From: CAZEAP01 sp964510315
Lineage (GTDB): Bacteria; Planctomycetota; Brocadiia; SM23-32
Reading direction: 5' to 3'
NCBI GenBank assembly: GCA_964510315.1
Contig: CAZEAP010000024.1
Location: forward strand, 1-55,505
Length of the DNA stretch: 55,505 nt
Under the pieces are notes generated by a model. That model worked only from the letters and a program-made list of their open reading frames with translations, was not told the DNA's origin and did not search any database. This document shows, piece by piece, positions 1 to 7,798 of the stretch. Position numbers and translations under genes: made by a program. Within the stretch, counting starts at the first letter, position 1. Each line of letters opens with the position of its first letter.

Positions 1-56
1 CGGCCACGGACCGGCCGTCGCTCGCTCCGGATATGCCGCGGCACAGCCGCCCGGTG

Positions 57-159
57 AGGCTTTTGCGCATCGGGTACCTCACCGCGCCCCTGCGGGGCGC
101 AATTGGGTTTTCGCGTGAGATACCAGGGCTGAAGCCCTGGCCTTCACGACCGCGCCGCT
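57..159 (-). repeat. End repeat, inverted copy of 55296-55398
   Basis: A 103-base stretch that reappears near the far end of the window in the opposite orientation with very few differences. It contains short palindromes such as CCAGGGCTGAAGCCCTGG and CGCCCCTGCGGGGCG. Such palindromic GC-rich units are typical of dispersed REP-like repeats in planctomycete-type genomes. No credible coding sequence lies in bases 1-361; the rest of that stretch holds a truncated MITE copy. Confidence 0.85.
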
Positions 160-186
160 CCGCGGGCCCGCTTGCCGACCCCGGCG

Positions 187-329
187 CTGCCTCCCGGTAG
201 GCCAGGTGCATTGCGCCGAACGGAGAGATTCCCGCCACAGGCGGGTAAACGTCGCTGGCAAAAGATGCGCTCGCTCAGAAGGACATCGGGAGCGGTGCTC
301 CGGCGGATGGCACATCATTTCTACAGAGC
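187..329 (+). mobile_element. MITE copy A, left end missing
   Basis: It matches the element at 1604-1806 over its right part, including the CCCGCC-aca-GGCGGG hairpin and the right terminal repeat TTTCTACAGAGC at 318-329. Its left portion instead resembles the internal part of the copy at 12000. No left terminal repeat is visible, so the copy is truncated or rearranged. Confidence 0.7.
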
Positions 330-361
330 AGGCTGGGATATGTTCCGAAGAGAGCCGGGGG

Positions 362-1579
362 TTACTTGCCGTCGGTAAGGTCCAGTTTTACCCGGCCGTC
401 CTCCCTGTGGAGATAGACCGTCCGCGACACTCCGTCGGCGAACACCCTGTGAGGGCCGTAGAAAGCGGGCACTTCGCAGCGGCCCTGCTCGTCGGCTGTG
501 CCCTCCCATCGGGTCCACCAGCGTTCGAAGACCAGTTCCCGGTAGGCTTCCGCTGCGGGGCTGGGCGTAAAGTCGCGCTTCCAGGGGGCGGCATCGGGCC
601 GCCAGTGTGCCCCTTCCCAGAAACCCCACATCAGGATTCCATCCACCGCCGGATGGGCGAAGCAGGTCGTGTAGAAGTCCCGCAAAAACTTCGCCTTTAT
701 CCCTTCGTCCTCCACGTTGATGTCGAACTCGGTCACCTTTATGGGCAGCCCGAAACGAGCCAGCCGGTCCAGGGACTCCCGGATCCGCTGCATCTCCACG
801 GGTTCGCCGAAGTGGCCCTGGCAGCCGATGCCCCCCAGGGGCGCGCCCGCCTCCATCAGGCCCTCGATCTGATCCTCGTAGGCCGCCAGGTCGCGGCCGT
901 TCAGGATGTTGTAATCGTTGACGAAAAGCAGCGCTTCCGGGTCGCCCTCGTGCGCCCAGCGGAACATGTCGGCACGGATGCCTTCGCCCAGGCGGTCCTT
1001 GAAGTATGAGCCGGGGACCATCTCGTTGTTAACGTCATATTCGAGGATGCGGCCGCGGTAACGGGAGGGGACGGCCCCGGCGCGTCGTTCGACGGCTTCC
1101 CGCAATTGCTCGTCGCTCAGGTCCTTCACCCAGTCCTGGACGTAGCGCTCCTTCGCCCAGAAGATGCAGTGTCCCCGCATCCGCAGCCCGTTCTCCTCGC
1201 ACCACTGAAGAATGCGGTCGGCGAACTGCCAGTTCGGTTTCCCCCGTCGGCGCTGGGTGTGGTACCACTTCAGGGCGTTCTCGTGGACGGCCGAGTTGAA
1301 GTTGTTCTTCAGGACGTGGAGGTACTTCCGACGCTTCTCTGCGTCGGAATCCTGCCGGAAGAGCTTCGCACGGATGGCCGTGCCGAACCAGAACTCGTGT
1401 TCGAGCTGGTGGACCCGAACCTCGGCGCCCGGCGGCGCCTGTACGTGGATGGTTCCCATCCGGTGCTCACGTATGGCATCTTGCAGCGGCTGCCGGGCCT
1501 CCCCGCCCGCTGCAAACGCGCCCCCTGCGGCCCAGACGCCGCCCAGCACGATCACGCCGAGGAAGAACAGACAGTTCAT
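362..1579 (-). CDS. GH10 endo-1,4-beta-xylanase-like protein
   Basis: This 405-residue exported glycoside hydrolase is predicted to cleave xylan-type backbones outside the cytoplasm. Residues 1-24 form a signal peptide with an Ala-rich end. The GH10 TIM barrel follows: the acid/base Glu is E186 in the motif DVNNE, the nucleophile is E284 in KVTEFD, and FVNDYN around 219-224 is also typical. The C-terminal ~55 residues look like a small beta domain. The frame stays open upstream for 121 more codons, but these come from a MITE. The chosen ATG has AGGAGG seven bases upstream and opens a clean signal peptide. The closest relatives are the divergent xylanase-like GH10 proteins common in PVC bacteria, so the substrate is inferred only from the family. 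Confidence 0.88.
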   Translation of the reverse strand: MNCLFFLGVIVLGGVWAAGGAFAAGGEARQPLQDAIREHRMGTIHVQAPPGAEVRVHQLEHEFWFGTAIRAKLFRQDSDAEKRRKYLHVLKNNFNSAVHENALKWYHTQRRRGKPNWQFADRILQWCEENGLRMRGHCIFWAKERYVQDWVKDLSDEQLREAVERRAGAVPSRYRGRILEYDVNNEMVPGSYFKDRLGEGIRADMFRWAHEGDPEALLFVNDYNILNGRDLAAYEDQIEGLMEAGAPLGGIGCQGHFGEPVEMQRIRESLDRLARFGLPIKVTEFDINVEDEGIKAKFLRDFYTTCFAHPAVDGILMWGFWEGAHWRPDAAPWKRDFTPSPAAEAYRELVFERWWTRWEGTADEQGRCEVPAFYGPHRVFADGVSRTVYLHREDGRVKLDLTDGK

Positions 1580-1603
1580 CGATACCTCCTGACAGTTGTG
1601 CTT

Positions 1604-1806
1604 GCTCTGTAGAAACCGTGCATCGGCACTCAAATCGGCCCGGCGCCTGCCACGCCGTACCTTACCGTACTCGCCGCCCCATGCCCACCCCACCGAACCA
1701 CGAGATTCCCGCCACAGGCGGGTAAACTTCGCTCGCAGAAGGTGCGCTCGCGCAGAATGACATTTTGGGCGGTGCTCCGGCGGATCGCACATCATTTCTA
1801 CAGAGC
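1604..1806 (+). mobile_element. MITE copy B, complete, with target duplication
   Basis: A 203-base non-coding element bounded by perfect 12-base terminal inverted repeats, GCTCTGTAGAAA at 1604-1615 and TTTCTACAGAGC at 1795-1806. It is flanked by a perfect 10-base direct repeat, CAGTTGTGCT, at 1593-1602 and 1807-1816. It contains an internal hairpin, CCCGCC-aca-GGCGGG at 1708-1722. Related copies lie at 187, 12000, 16033, 31194 and 54434. It encodes no transposase, so a full-length element elsewhere must have moved it. Confidence 0.85.
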
Positions 1807-1827
1807 CAGTTGTGCTCTCAACCGCCC

Positions 1828-1856
1828 AGTGTAATGCAGGCAGACCACTGCGACAA
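1828..1856 (-). promoter_or_regulatory. Possible promoter of the GH10 gene, beyond the MITE
   Basis: On the minus strand TTGTCG (1851-1856) and TACACT (1828-1833) are separated by 17 bases, each matching four of six consensus positions. A transcript starting here would read through the whole MITE before reaching the GH10 ribosome site. The match is modest. Confidence 0.3.
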
Positions 1857-1907
1857 ACAGAGCACAGCGGGACGCAGGCCGGTTCCTCCTGTCGTTCGGG
1901 CGTATGC

Positions 1908-1952
1908 TTCGTTTCTTCCCTTCGTGCCCTTCGTGGTCCCATTTTTGTTCGT
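1908..1952 (-). repeat. Degenerate 'ACCACGAAGGGCACGAAG' repeat
   Basis: Read on the minus strand this is a purine-rich run built from ACCACGAAG / GCACGAAG units. It belongs to the same class as the runs at 4477-4560 and 54176-54418. Such runs are commonly scattered between genes in planctomycete-type genomes. No gene is involved. Confidence 0.5.
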
Positions 1953-2099
1953 TTCCCCGGCCGTGCCGGACAAGCATCTGGGATCGGCCTCGTGGTAGGA
2001 TCCCGTGGAGCCTGCGCGACGGCTGCCCAGATGATAGAATCGGGAGTGTCGGACCGGGACGGACCAGCTCACTGCGAACAAACGGGAAGGGGGCGAGAG

Positions 2100-2372
2100 A
2101 TGGGCTGCTTTCTGACGGGTGTTGCTCTCCTGGCACCACGCATACTGATGTTCTTCATCCTGCTGTTGACCGACTGGTTCAGCGCAGCCTTTGAGACCGC
2201 GCTGTGGCCGGTCCTGGGATTCCTGTTCATGCCCTACACCACGCTGGCCTGGATGGCGGCGCAGTTGCGGGGCGGGGGCGTGAGCGGCGGCTGGCTGGTG
2301 CTGGTCATCATCGCCGTGGTGGCCGACCTGGGAGGCTGGGGCAGCGGCGGGGCTTTCTACAACAGACGCTGA
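2100..2372 (+). CDS. Small two- or three-helix membrane protein
   Basis: This 90-residue, strongly hydrophobic protein has membrane segments at about residues 5-25, 33-53 and 62-80, and ends in a short basic tail (NRR). A purine-rich GGGAAGGGGGCGAG stretch lies just before the ATG. It lacks polar catalytic motifs and resembles the many short, uncharacterised inner-membrane proteins of PVC bacteria. The frame is open 96 codons further upstream, but that extension covers repeat DNA and looks non-coding. It stands alone between the GH10 gene and a phosphatase remnant, so context gives no function. It is probably real because of its membrane pattern and ribosome site. Confidence 0.6.
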   Translation: MGCFLTGVALLAPRILMFFILLLTDWFSAAFETALWPVLGFLFMPYTTLAWMAAQLRGGGVSGGWLVLVIIAVVADLGGWGSGGAFYNRR

Positions 2373-2423
2373 CTCGGCGGCGGCCGTTCCCGGACCCCCG
2401 GTATTCAGCAGTGCCCCATGGGC

Positions 2424-2690
2424 TCAGCGGTCGTCCTCCGTCCCCGGACCTCTCAGGTGCCAGGTTTCCCCCCAGGAGACCAATCGCCACTCTCCGCCGG
2501 CGACCGCGAAGCGATGGATGCCGGCATTGAAGAGCGAAAACCGGCGGGGGCCGGCCAGCGGGAGCCCGAGCGCGTGGCGAAACAACCCCTGGAGCACGCC
2601 CCCGTGGGTCACGATCAGGATGTTATCGCCCGGGTGGTTGAGGGCGATCTCCTCGGCGCACTCCACTGAGCGCCGCCGGCAGGCTCCGCT
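2424..2690 (-). pseudogene. Histidine phosphatase remnant (C-terminal part)
   Basis: About 85 codons match the C-terminal half of a phosphoglycerate-mutase-like histidine phosphatase. They include the second catalytic His region (ILIVTHGGVLQGLFRHALG) and the preceding helix with CAEEIA. The N-terminal RHGE motif that carries the phosphorylated His is absent. The sequence upstream of about 2690 is unrelated and is the leader of the divergent hydrolase gene. A protein from this piece could not form the active site, so I read it as a deletion remnant. Confidence 0.7.
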
Positions 2691-2791
2691 GATCGCGCGT
2701 TTTGCGGGCTTGCACTTGCACAAACCGGCCGGAACCCAAGAATAACTGCCTCCGCGGACACCGTCCGTCACCGTCATAAGGGAGAGCGATC

Positions 2792-4207
2792 ATGGCCGCC
2801 GATCCAGCAGAAACCAGGGAAAGCTTCGTGCAGGTCAGCGAGCGGGATGCCCGATATTTCCAACTGTCCGGCGGGGAGCCCTATGTGCCCATCGGCCTCA
2901 ACGCGGTGAACCCCCGCAGGAGCGGGGGTAGAGAGCTTCCCGACACCGACGAAGGGCTGGCCGTGATGGAGGGGTGGATGGAACGCCTCTCGGAGAACGG
3001 CGGCAACCACCTCCGCGTCTGGCTGGGCAGGGGCTTCTGGAACGTCGAACACGAGCGCTGCGGCGAATACGACGAGGAGCGCGCCGAGCGCATCGACGCC
3101 CTGCTGGAGCTGGCCCGCCGATACGGCATCCGCCTGAAGATGACCCTGGAGCACTTCCGCGAGATCGAACCCGGGAAAGAGGGCACAACCTGGGCTTTCA
3201 GGGGCCTGCATCACGTCTCGCGCGGCGGCACGGCCGAGTCGATCGCCGACTGGTTCGACGGGGAGGCCAGCCGCTCGCTCTTCAAAGACAAGCTGGCCTG
3301 GTACGCGGACCGCTACGGCGACGAGCCGACGGTCTACGGATGGGAGCTGTGGAACGAGGTCAACACCGTCCGGGGCGGCGACTACATGGCCTGGACCGAG
3401 GAGATGCTCGGCGAATTGCACCGCCTGTTCCCGCGGAACCTCTGCATGCAGAGCCTGGGCAGCTTCGACGTCGCCCGGAAACGCCCGGTCTACGAACGGC
3501 TCAGCACGATGGCGGGCAACGACGTGGTCCAGGTGCATCGCTACCTGGACCCCAGGGCCGGCCTGTCGGTGTGCCGCGGCCCGGTGGACCTGCTGGCGGC
3601 CGACGCCGTCTGCGAGCTGCAGAAGTTCCGCCCCGGCCGGCCCATCGTCCTCGCCGAGAGCGGGGCGGTAAAACCGAACCACGGCGGCCCCTTCGAACTC
3701 TACGGCGAAGACACCGCCGGCATCATCCTCCACGACGTTCTCTTCGCGCCTTTCTTCGCGGGAGCCGCCGGGAGCGGCCAGAACTGGCACTGGGGCTGCT
3801 ACGTGGACGCCAACGACCTGTGGTGGCAGTTCGGCCGCTTCGCCGAAGCGCTCGATGGCGTGAACCCGCCGGCCGAGGACTTCACCCCCACCATGTTCTA
3901 CCACCCGCGGCTCCGGGTCTACGCCCTGATCGGTTGCCGCCAGACACTGGCGTGGTGCCGAGACACGCAGAACAACTGGATGACGGAGCTGCGGGAGGGC
4001 GAGGCGCCCCCGACGGTCGAGGGCGCTACGGTCGATCTGCCCGAAAAAGTCCCCATGGGCCTCGAGCCCCGCTTCCGAACTTACGACCCGTGGGAGGACC
4101 GGTGGGACGCCCCGGAGGTCGACGGCCGGCAGGTCCGGCTGCCGCCCTTCTCCCGCTCAATCATCCTCCGCATCGAGCACGATCAGGAGTCCCCTGAAGG
4201 GTCCTGA
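2792..4207 (+). CDS. Clan GH-A glycoside hydrolase (GH5-like)
   Basis: A 471-residue TIM-barrel hydrolase of the cellulase/mannanase type. The acid/base Glu is E189 in the motif WELWNEV and the nucleophile is E289 in IVLAESG. The GGNHLRVWLGRG strand at 70-81 is also characteristic. There is no signal peptide, so it may act in the cytoplasm on imported oligosaccharides or be exported by another route. The C-terminal ~90 residues probably form a beta-sandwich. The ATG is preceded by AAGGGAGAG. It lies between two gene remnants and near a GH10 gene, in a carbohydrate-use setting. The exact GH family and substrate cannot be read from motifs alone. Confidence 0.8.
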   Translation: MAADPAETRESFVQVSERDARYFQLSGGEPYVPIGLNAVNPRRSGGRELPDTDEGLAVMEGWMERLSENGGNHLRVWLGRGFWNVEHERCGEYDEERAERIDALLELARRYGIRLKMTLEHFREIEPGKEGTTWAFRGLHHVSRGGTAESIADWFDGEASRSLFKDKLAWYADRYGDEPTVYGWELWNEVNTVRGGDYMAWTEEMLGELHRLFPRNLCMQSLGSFDVARKRPVYERLSTMAGNDVVQVHRYLDPRAGLSVCRGPVDLLAADAVCELQKFRPGRPIVLAESGAVKPNHGGPFELYGEDTAGIILHDVLFAPFFAGAAGSGQNWHWGCYVDANDLWWQFGRFAEALDGVNPPAEDFTPTMFYHPRLRVYALIGCRQTLAWCRDTQNNWMTELREGEAPPTVEGATVDLPEKVPMGLEPRFRTYDPWEDRWDAPEVDGRQVRLPPFSRSIILRIEHDQESPEGS

Positions 4208-4240
4208 GGGGCATGAAAGAAGCCTGAGGAGAAGCGCACC

Positions 4241-4469
4241 ATGTCCGACAACAGGAAACTCGCCGTTATCGGCTTCGATTCGATCTCGCTCTCCACACTG
4301 CGGGAGTTCGTGGACCGCGGCGCCGAAGGGTGGGCCCTGTGGGACGAACTGATGGGATGGGGCGACCAGATCGTTGCCCGGGCGTACGCGAGGGCTACGA
4401 GCGGAAGCTACCCACGCCTATCACCAGTGTCGCGCCGACGGATCGGTGCTCCGGGACTTCCTGGAGTAG
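4241..4469 (+). pseudogene. Alkaline-phosphatase-superfamily remnant
   Basis: The first ~25 codons (KLAVIGFDSISLSTLREFVD) match the start of phosphodiesterase/nucleotide pyrophosphatase proteins of the alkaline phosphatase superfamily. The remaining ~400 residues are missing. After a junction near 4340 another reading frame gives a plausible C-terminus (HQCRADGSVLRDFLE) ending at 4469. The simplest explanation is an internal deletion plus a frameshift in a gene once downstream of the GH5-like gene. It is not expected to make an active enzyme. Confidence 0.6.
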
Positions 4470-4476
4470 GCGGCTG

Positions 4477-4560
4477 GAAAGCGAACCACGGAGAGCGCAG
4501 AAGAAGAAGACCACGAAGGAAAGAAACGGCACGGACAGGCACAAGGACAAAGTGAACCGC
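4477..4560 (+). repeat. Degenerate 'ACCACGGAG' repeat run
   Basis: A purine-rich run of imperfect ACCACGGAGAGCGCAG / ACCACGAAGG / GGCACGGACAGG units, ending in CCGCAGATG. It closely resembles the run at 54176-54418. Bases 4561-4780 behind it are GC-rich and hold no gene I can support. Confidence 0.55.
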
Positions 4561-4788
4561 AGATGCTCGTGCGCGTCGGGCGAGCTTGTCCGCCTCCGGT
4601 CCGGTCTGGCCCTCTGTGACGTGGAGGTGGAAAGGCACGCATGGCGTGCAAAGCGGGGAAGGCTCAGCGACGGGAAACTGCACGGACCGGCGGAGCCTGA
4701 GGGCACAGGCGGGCGGCAGTGGGCTCTTGCCCGGCAGTTGGGCAGGCCGGGCAAGAAAGCCGCTCCGGGTCGATTGTGCTTTGTGGGG

Positions 4789-4802
4789 TTTTGTCGACAA
4801 AA
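4789..4802. promoter_or_regulatory. Perfect 14-base palindrome, possible operator
   Basis: TTTTGTCGACAAAA is a perfect palindrome set in otherwise GC-rich sequence. It ends three bases before a good -35 box. Its position fits a repressor or activator site for the ABC exporter operon. No regulator is identified. Confidence 0.45.
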
Positions 4803-4805
4803 ACC

Positions 4806-4834
4806 TTGATATGGGGGAAAATGGGGTGTAATAT
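4806..4834 (+). promoter_or_regulatory. Promoter of the first ABC/DUF1854 operon
   Basis: TTGATA (4806-4811) and TAATAT (4829-4834) are 17 bases apart, matching five and four consensus positions. The start of transcription would be near 4841, about 59 bases before the ATG. The local A+T-rich patch in a GC-rich region supports a real control region. Confidence 0.55.
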
Positions 4835-4899
4835 TCGTGTTTTCGTGAGGGACTCCGCCCCGAAGAGGCCGGCTCGGCCTCCGGGACGGATGGAGAAGC

Positions 4900-7173
4900 A
4901 TGAGAACTTCTTCGCGCCAAAAGACAGGGGAGCCGCCGGAGGAAGCGCCCATCCGGGCACTCCCCGAGGACGTCTCGGGGTGGCTGGAACGGGTGCTGAA
5001 ACCGGGCGAGTCCGTCTCCTGCTCCCTGTTCGCCGACATCCTGCCGGACGGTGAGTTCGGGGAGAGATGGGTCTTCCTGACCGATCGGCGGCTGATGGTG
5101 CTCTCCCCGGACGGCACCCCGGAAGGGCCGGGAGTTCAGTTCGAGCTTCCGGTCGAGGAGGTCCAGGGCGCCGAGGTGCGGGAATACGTCGGCTCCAGCG
5201 CGCTGATCGTCGAAGGGCCGGAGAGGGCGCACGAGGTGGCGCGTTTCTCGCGCGGTTCCCACCAGGAAGGCAGCGACCTGTGCCACTGCCTGAAGGAGTA
5301 CGTGGAGAAGCGCGAGGAGGGGGAGGAGGTGGACGTCGCCCCCCTGCCGCCCCGGCACCCCCGCAACCGCTGCCCGAAGTGCGGCCGAGCCCTGCGGCGC
5401 AGCGGCGAGCCCTGTCCGCACTGCCTGGACCGCCGCAAGGTGCTGATGCGGCTGTTCTCCTTCCTGATGCCCTACAAGTGGTACGCTCTGCTGGGACTGG
5501 CGCTGACGCTTTCCCTGACGGCACTCCAGGTAGCCCCGCCCTACCTGACCAAGGTGCTTCTGGACGACGTGATCCTGGCCGGCAGGGGCGAGCTGTTGCC
5601 GAGCCTCGTGGCGGTGCTGGTGGGCGTTTATCTCGGGCGCGCCGTCATCTCCACCTTCCGCACATACGTGATGCAGTGGCTGGGGAACCACGTTCTGTTC
5701 GACATGCGGGTCCAGCTCTACGACCATCTCCAGATACTGCCCCTGACCTACTACAACCAGCGGCAGACCGGGCAGATCATGAGCCGGGTGACCAGCGACC
5801 TGCAGAGGCTGCAGTACTTCATCGCCGAGGGATTCCAGGAGATACTGGTCAACATCGCCACGATGGTCTTCATCGCGACCATCCTGCTGTTCATGCAGCC
5901 CACGCTGTTTTTGTTCGCCCTGGCGCCGATCCCGATCATCGCGCTGGTCAGCGTGGTGTTCGGGCGGCGGATGCACCTGCTCTACCACCGCATCTGGCGT
6001 CGCTTCGCGAGCCTCCACGCCATACTGGCCGACACCATACCCGGCATCCGGGTTGTGAAATCCTTCGCCCAGGAGCCACGGGAGGCGGACCGGTTCGCCG
6101 AGAGGAGCGCCGACCTGTTCGGCCAGGAGATGCGGGCGGTGCGGCTGTGGAGCGGCTTCTTCCCGTTCCTCGGGCTGATGACCGGCCTCGGCTCCATCCT
6201 CATCTTCGGGGTGGGCGGATGGCTGGTGCTCAACGGCCAGACCACACCGGGAGTGCTGATCGCCTTCACCGGTTACCTGTGGCAGTTCTACATGCCGGTG
6301 CAGCACTTCGGGCGGATCAATCACCGCCTGCAGCACTGCGTCACCTCCGCCGAGAGGGTTTTCGAGATAATGGACACCGATCCGGAGCCGGTGGAGCGTC
6401 CGGACGCGCTGGTGCTGGACCCGATGGAGGGAAAGGTGGAGTTCCGGGGCGTCCGCTTCTCCTACGAACCGGGGAAATACGCCCTGGACGGCGTCTCCTT
6501 CGTGGTCGAGCCCGGGGAGATGATCGGGCTGGTCGGCCCCAGCGGCGCGGGCAAGAGCACCCTGGTGCATCTGCTGGCCCGTTTCTACGACGTGGATGAG
6601 GGCCGGATACTCATCGACGACCACAACCTCCGCGACCTCGCCCTGCGTCCTTACAGGGCGCAGATGGGGGTCGTGCTCCAGGAGCCCTACCTGTTTCACG
6701 GAACCGTATGGGAGAACATAGCTTACGCCAATCCGGAGGCCGCACCGGAGGACATCATCTCCGCCGCCCGCGCGGCCAACGCCCACGGGTTCATCCTCAA
6801 CATGCCGGACGGGTACGATACGGTGCTGGGTGAGCGCGGCCAGTCCCTCTCCGGCGGGGAACGCCAGCGGGTCTCCATAGCCCGGGCCATCCTCCGAGAC
6901 CCCCGAATTCTGATACTTGACGAGGCCACCGCCTCGGTGGACACCGAGACCGAGATGCTCATCCAGAAGGCCGTCGAGCGGCTGGTGGAAAACCGGACCA
7001 CCTTCGCCATCGCTCACAGGCTGTCCACGCTCCGGAAGGCGGATCGGCTGATCGTGCTGGAGCGCGGGGAGCTGGTCAACATCGGGACCCACCGGGAACT
7101 CATCCAGGCCGACGGCCTCTATGCCCGCCTCTGCGAACTGCAGTCGGAGCTTTCCCAGATACAGGCATGGTGA
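4900..7173 (+). CDS. ABC exporter with N-terminal extra domain and zinc ribbon (copy 1)
   Basis: A 757-residue membrane-ABC half-transporter of the MsbA/lipid-exporter type. Residues ~20-140 form a beta-rich domain with a pleckstrin/GRAM-like pattern (GERWVFLTDRRLMVLS). A zinc ribbon follows, with C158, C161, C172 and C175. Six membrane helices span ~185-490. The nucleotide-binding domain has Walker A GPSGAGKST near 546, signature LSGGERQRVSIAR and Walker B ILILDEATASVD. Ordinary exporters of this class are about 580-600 residues, so the 180-residue N-terminal part is an addition. DUF1854, HlyD-type and two further genes follow closely. A paralogue with the same architecture lies at 47473-49782. 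From recall, relatives are annotated as 'cyanophycin metabolism-associated ABC transporter' in Burkholderia-type bacteria; no cphA is present here. The cargo is unknown. Confidence 0.88.
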   Translation: MRTSSRQKTGEPPEEAPIRALPEDVSGWLERVLKPGESVSCSLFADILPDGEFGERWVFLTDRRLMVLSPDGTPEGPGVQFELPVEEVQGAEVREYVGSSALIVEGPERAHEVARFSRGSHQEGSDLCHCLKEYVEKREEGEEVDVAPLPPRHPRNRCPKCGRALRRSGEPCPHCLDRRKVLMRLFSFLMPYKWYALLGLALTLSLTALQVAPPYLTKVLLDDVILAGRGELLPSLVAVLVGVYLGRAVISTFRTYVMQWLGNHVLFDMRVQLYDHLQILPLTYYNQRQTGQIMSRVTSDLQRLQYFIAEGFQEILVNIATMVFIATILLFMQPTLFLFALAPIPIIALVSVVFGRRMHLLYHRIWRRFASLHAILADTIPGIRVVKSFAQEPREADRFAERSADLFGQEMRAVRLWSGFFPFLGLMTGLGSILIFGVGGWLVLNGQTTPGVLIAFTGYLWQFYMPVQHFGRINHRLQHCVTSAERVFEIMDTDPEPVERPDALVLDPMEGKVEFRGVRFSYEPGKYALDGVSFVVEPGEMIGLVGPSGAGKSTLVHLLARFYDVDEGRILIDDHNLRDLALRPYRAQMGVVLQEPYLFHGTVWENIAYANPEAAPEDIISAARAANAHGFILNMPDGYDTVLGERGQSLSGGERQRVSIARAILRDPRILILDEATASVDTETEMLIQKAVERLVENRTTFAIAHRLSTLRKADRLIVLERGELVNIGTHRELIQADGLYARLCELQSELSQIQAW

Positions 7174-7189
7174 GAGGGAGGTGAGCGCG

Positions 7190-7723
7190 GTGGCCGTCGA
7201 TGCAGATGACAGGGCGAACTCCTCCGCGGAAAGCCGCTACGAAAAGGCGGGCGCGGTTCAGCCCGACGGGGTGCAGGTTTGGGAAGACGAGTTCCACCGG
7301 CTCCACATCAGCTTCGACGGGGAGGAGCACGAGGGCGTGCGGCCGGTGCGGGTTTTTCCCGTCTCCGGCAAGGCAGACTACGTCAGCTTCCTCGGGGACG
7401 ACGGCAAGGAAGTTCTCCTCCTGGCCCACCCGGACAAATTGCACGAGGAAAGCCGGCGCACGCTGTGCAATGCCCTGGAGAAGATGTACTATGTGGCGAA
7501 GATCACCCGGGTTGACGCTATATCCGAGCGCATGGGCGTGACCCACTGGCGCGTGATGACCGACCGTGGCTACGCGGAGTTCGAGGTAGTGCATCGGGAG
7601 AACATCCGGCGCCTGCCCGGGGGCCGCTTCCTGATCACCGATGCGGACGGCAACCGCTTCGAGATCGAAGACGTCTCCGCGCTCGACATACGGAGCCGGA
7701 AACTGATTTTCAGCGAAACTTGA
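7190..7723 (+). CDS. DUF1854 family protein (copy 1)
   Basis: A 177-residue soluble protein of the DUF1854 family. The C-terminal half shows the family pattern ITRVDAISERMGVTHWRV, then a DRG turn, a VHRENIRRL strand, and ITDADGNRFEIEDVSALD near the end. It begins 16 bases after the exporter stop. Several starts are possible; GTG at 7190 is preferred because GGAGGTGA lies five bases before it, whereas GTG 7181 overlaps that ribosome site. A related protein (49880-50371) sits beside the second exporter, so the two families are functionally linked. The biochemical role is unknown; a regulatory or accessory subunit is an inference from the pairing. Confidence 0.85.
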   Translation: MAVDADDRANSSAESRYEKAGAVQPDGVQVWEDEFHRLHISFDGEEHEGVRPVRVFPVSGKADYVSFLGDDGKEVLLLAHPDKLHEESRRTLCNALEKMYYVAKITRVDAISERMGVTHWRVMTDRGYAEFEVVHRENIRRLPGGRFLITDADGNRFEIEDVSALDIRSRKLIFSET

Positions 7724-7798
7724 CGAAAGCCGCCCGGGTGGTTCCCGTCGAAGCACTCAAGTGTGCTTCGGCGCGGGGCTCTCCGGGCGGACCCTGCC

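Noticed and set aside
1580..1942. 121-codon N-terminal extension of the GH10 gene
   Set aside because: It is made of MITE and repeat sequence. The ATG at 1579 has AGGAGG and a signal peptide.
4408..7092. 894-codon open frame on the minus strand
   Set aside because: It lies opposite the ABC exporter, is rich in His/Gln/Arg/Pro, and has no domain. It is the usual antisense shadow in high-G+C DNA.
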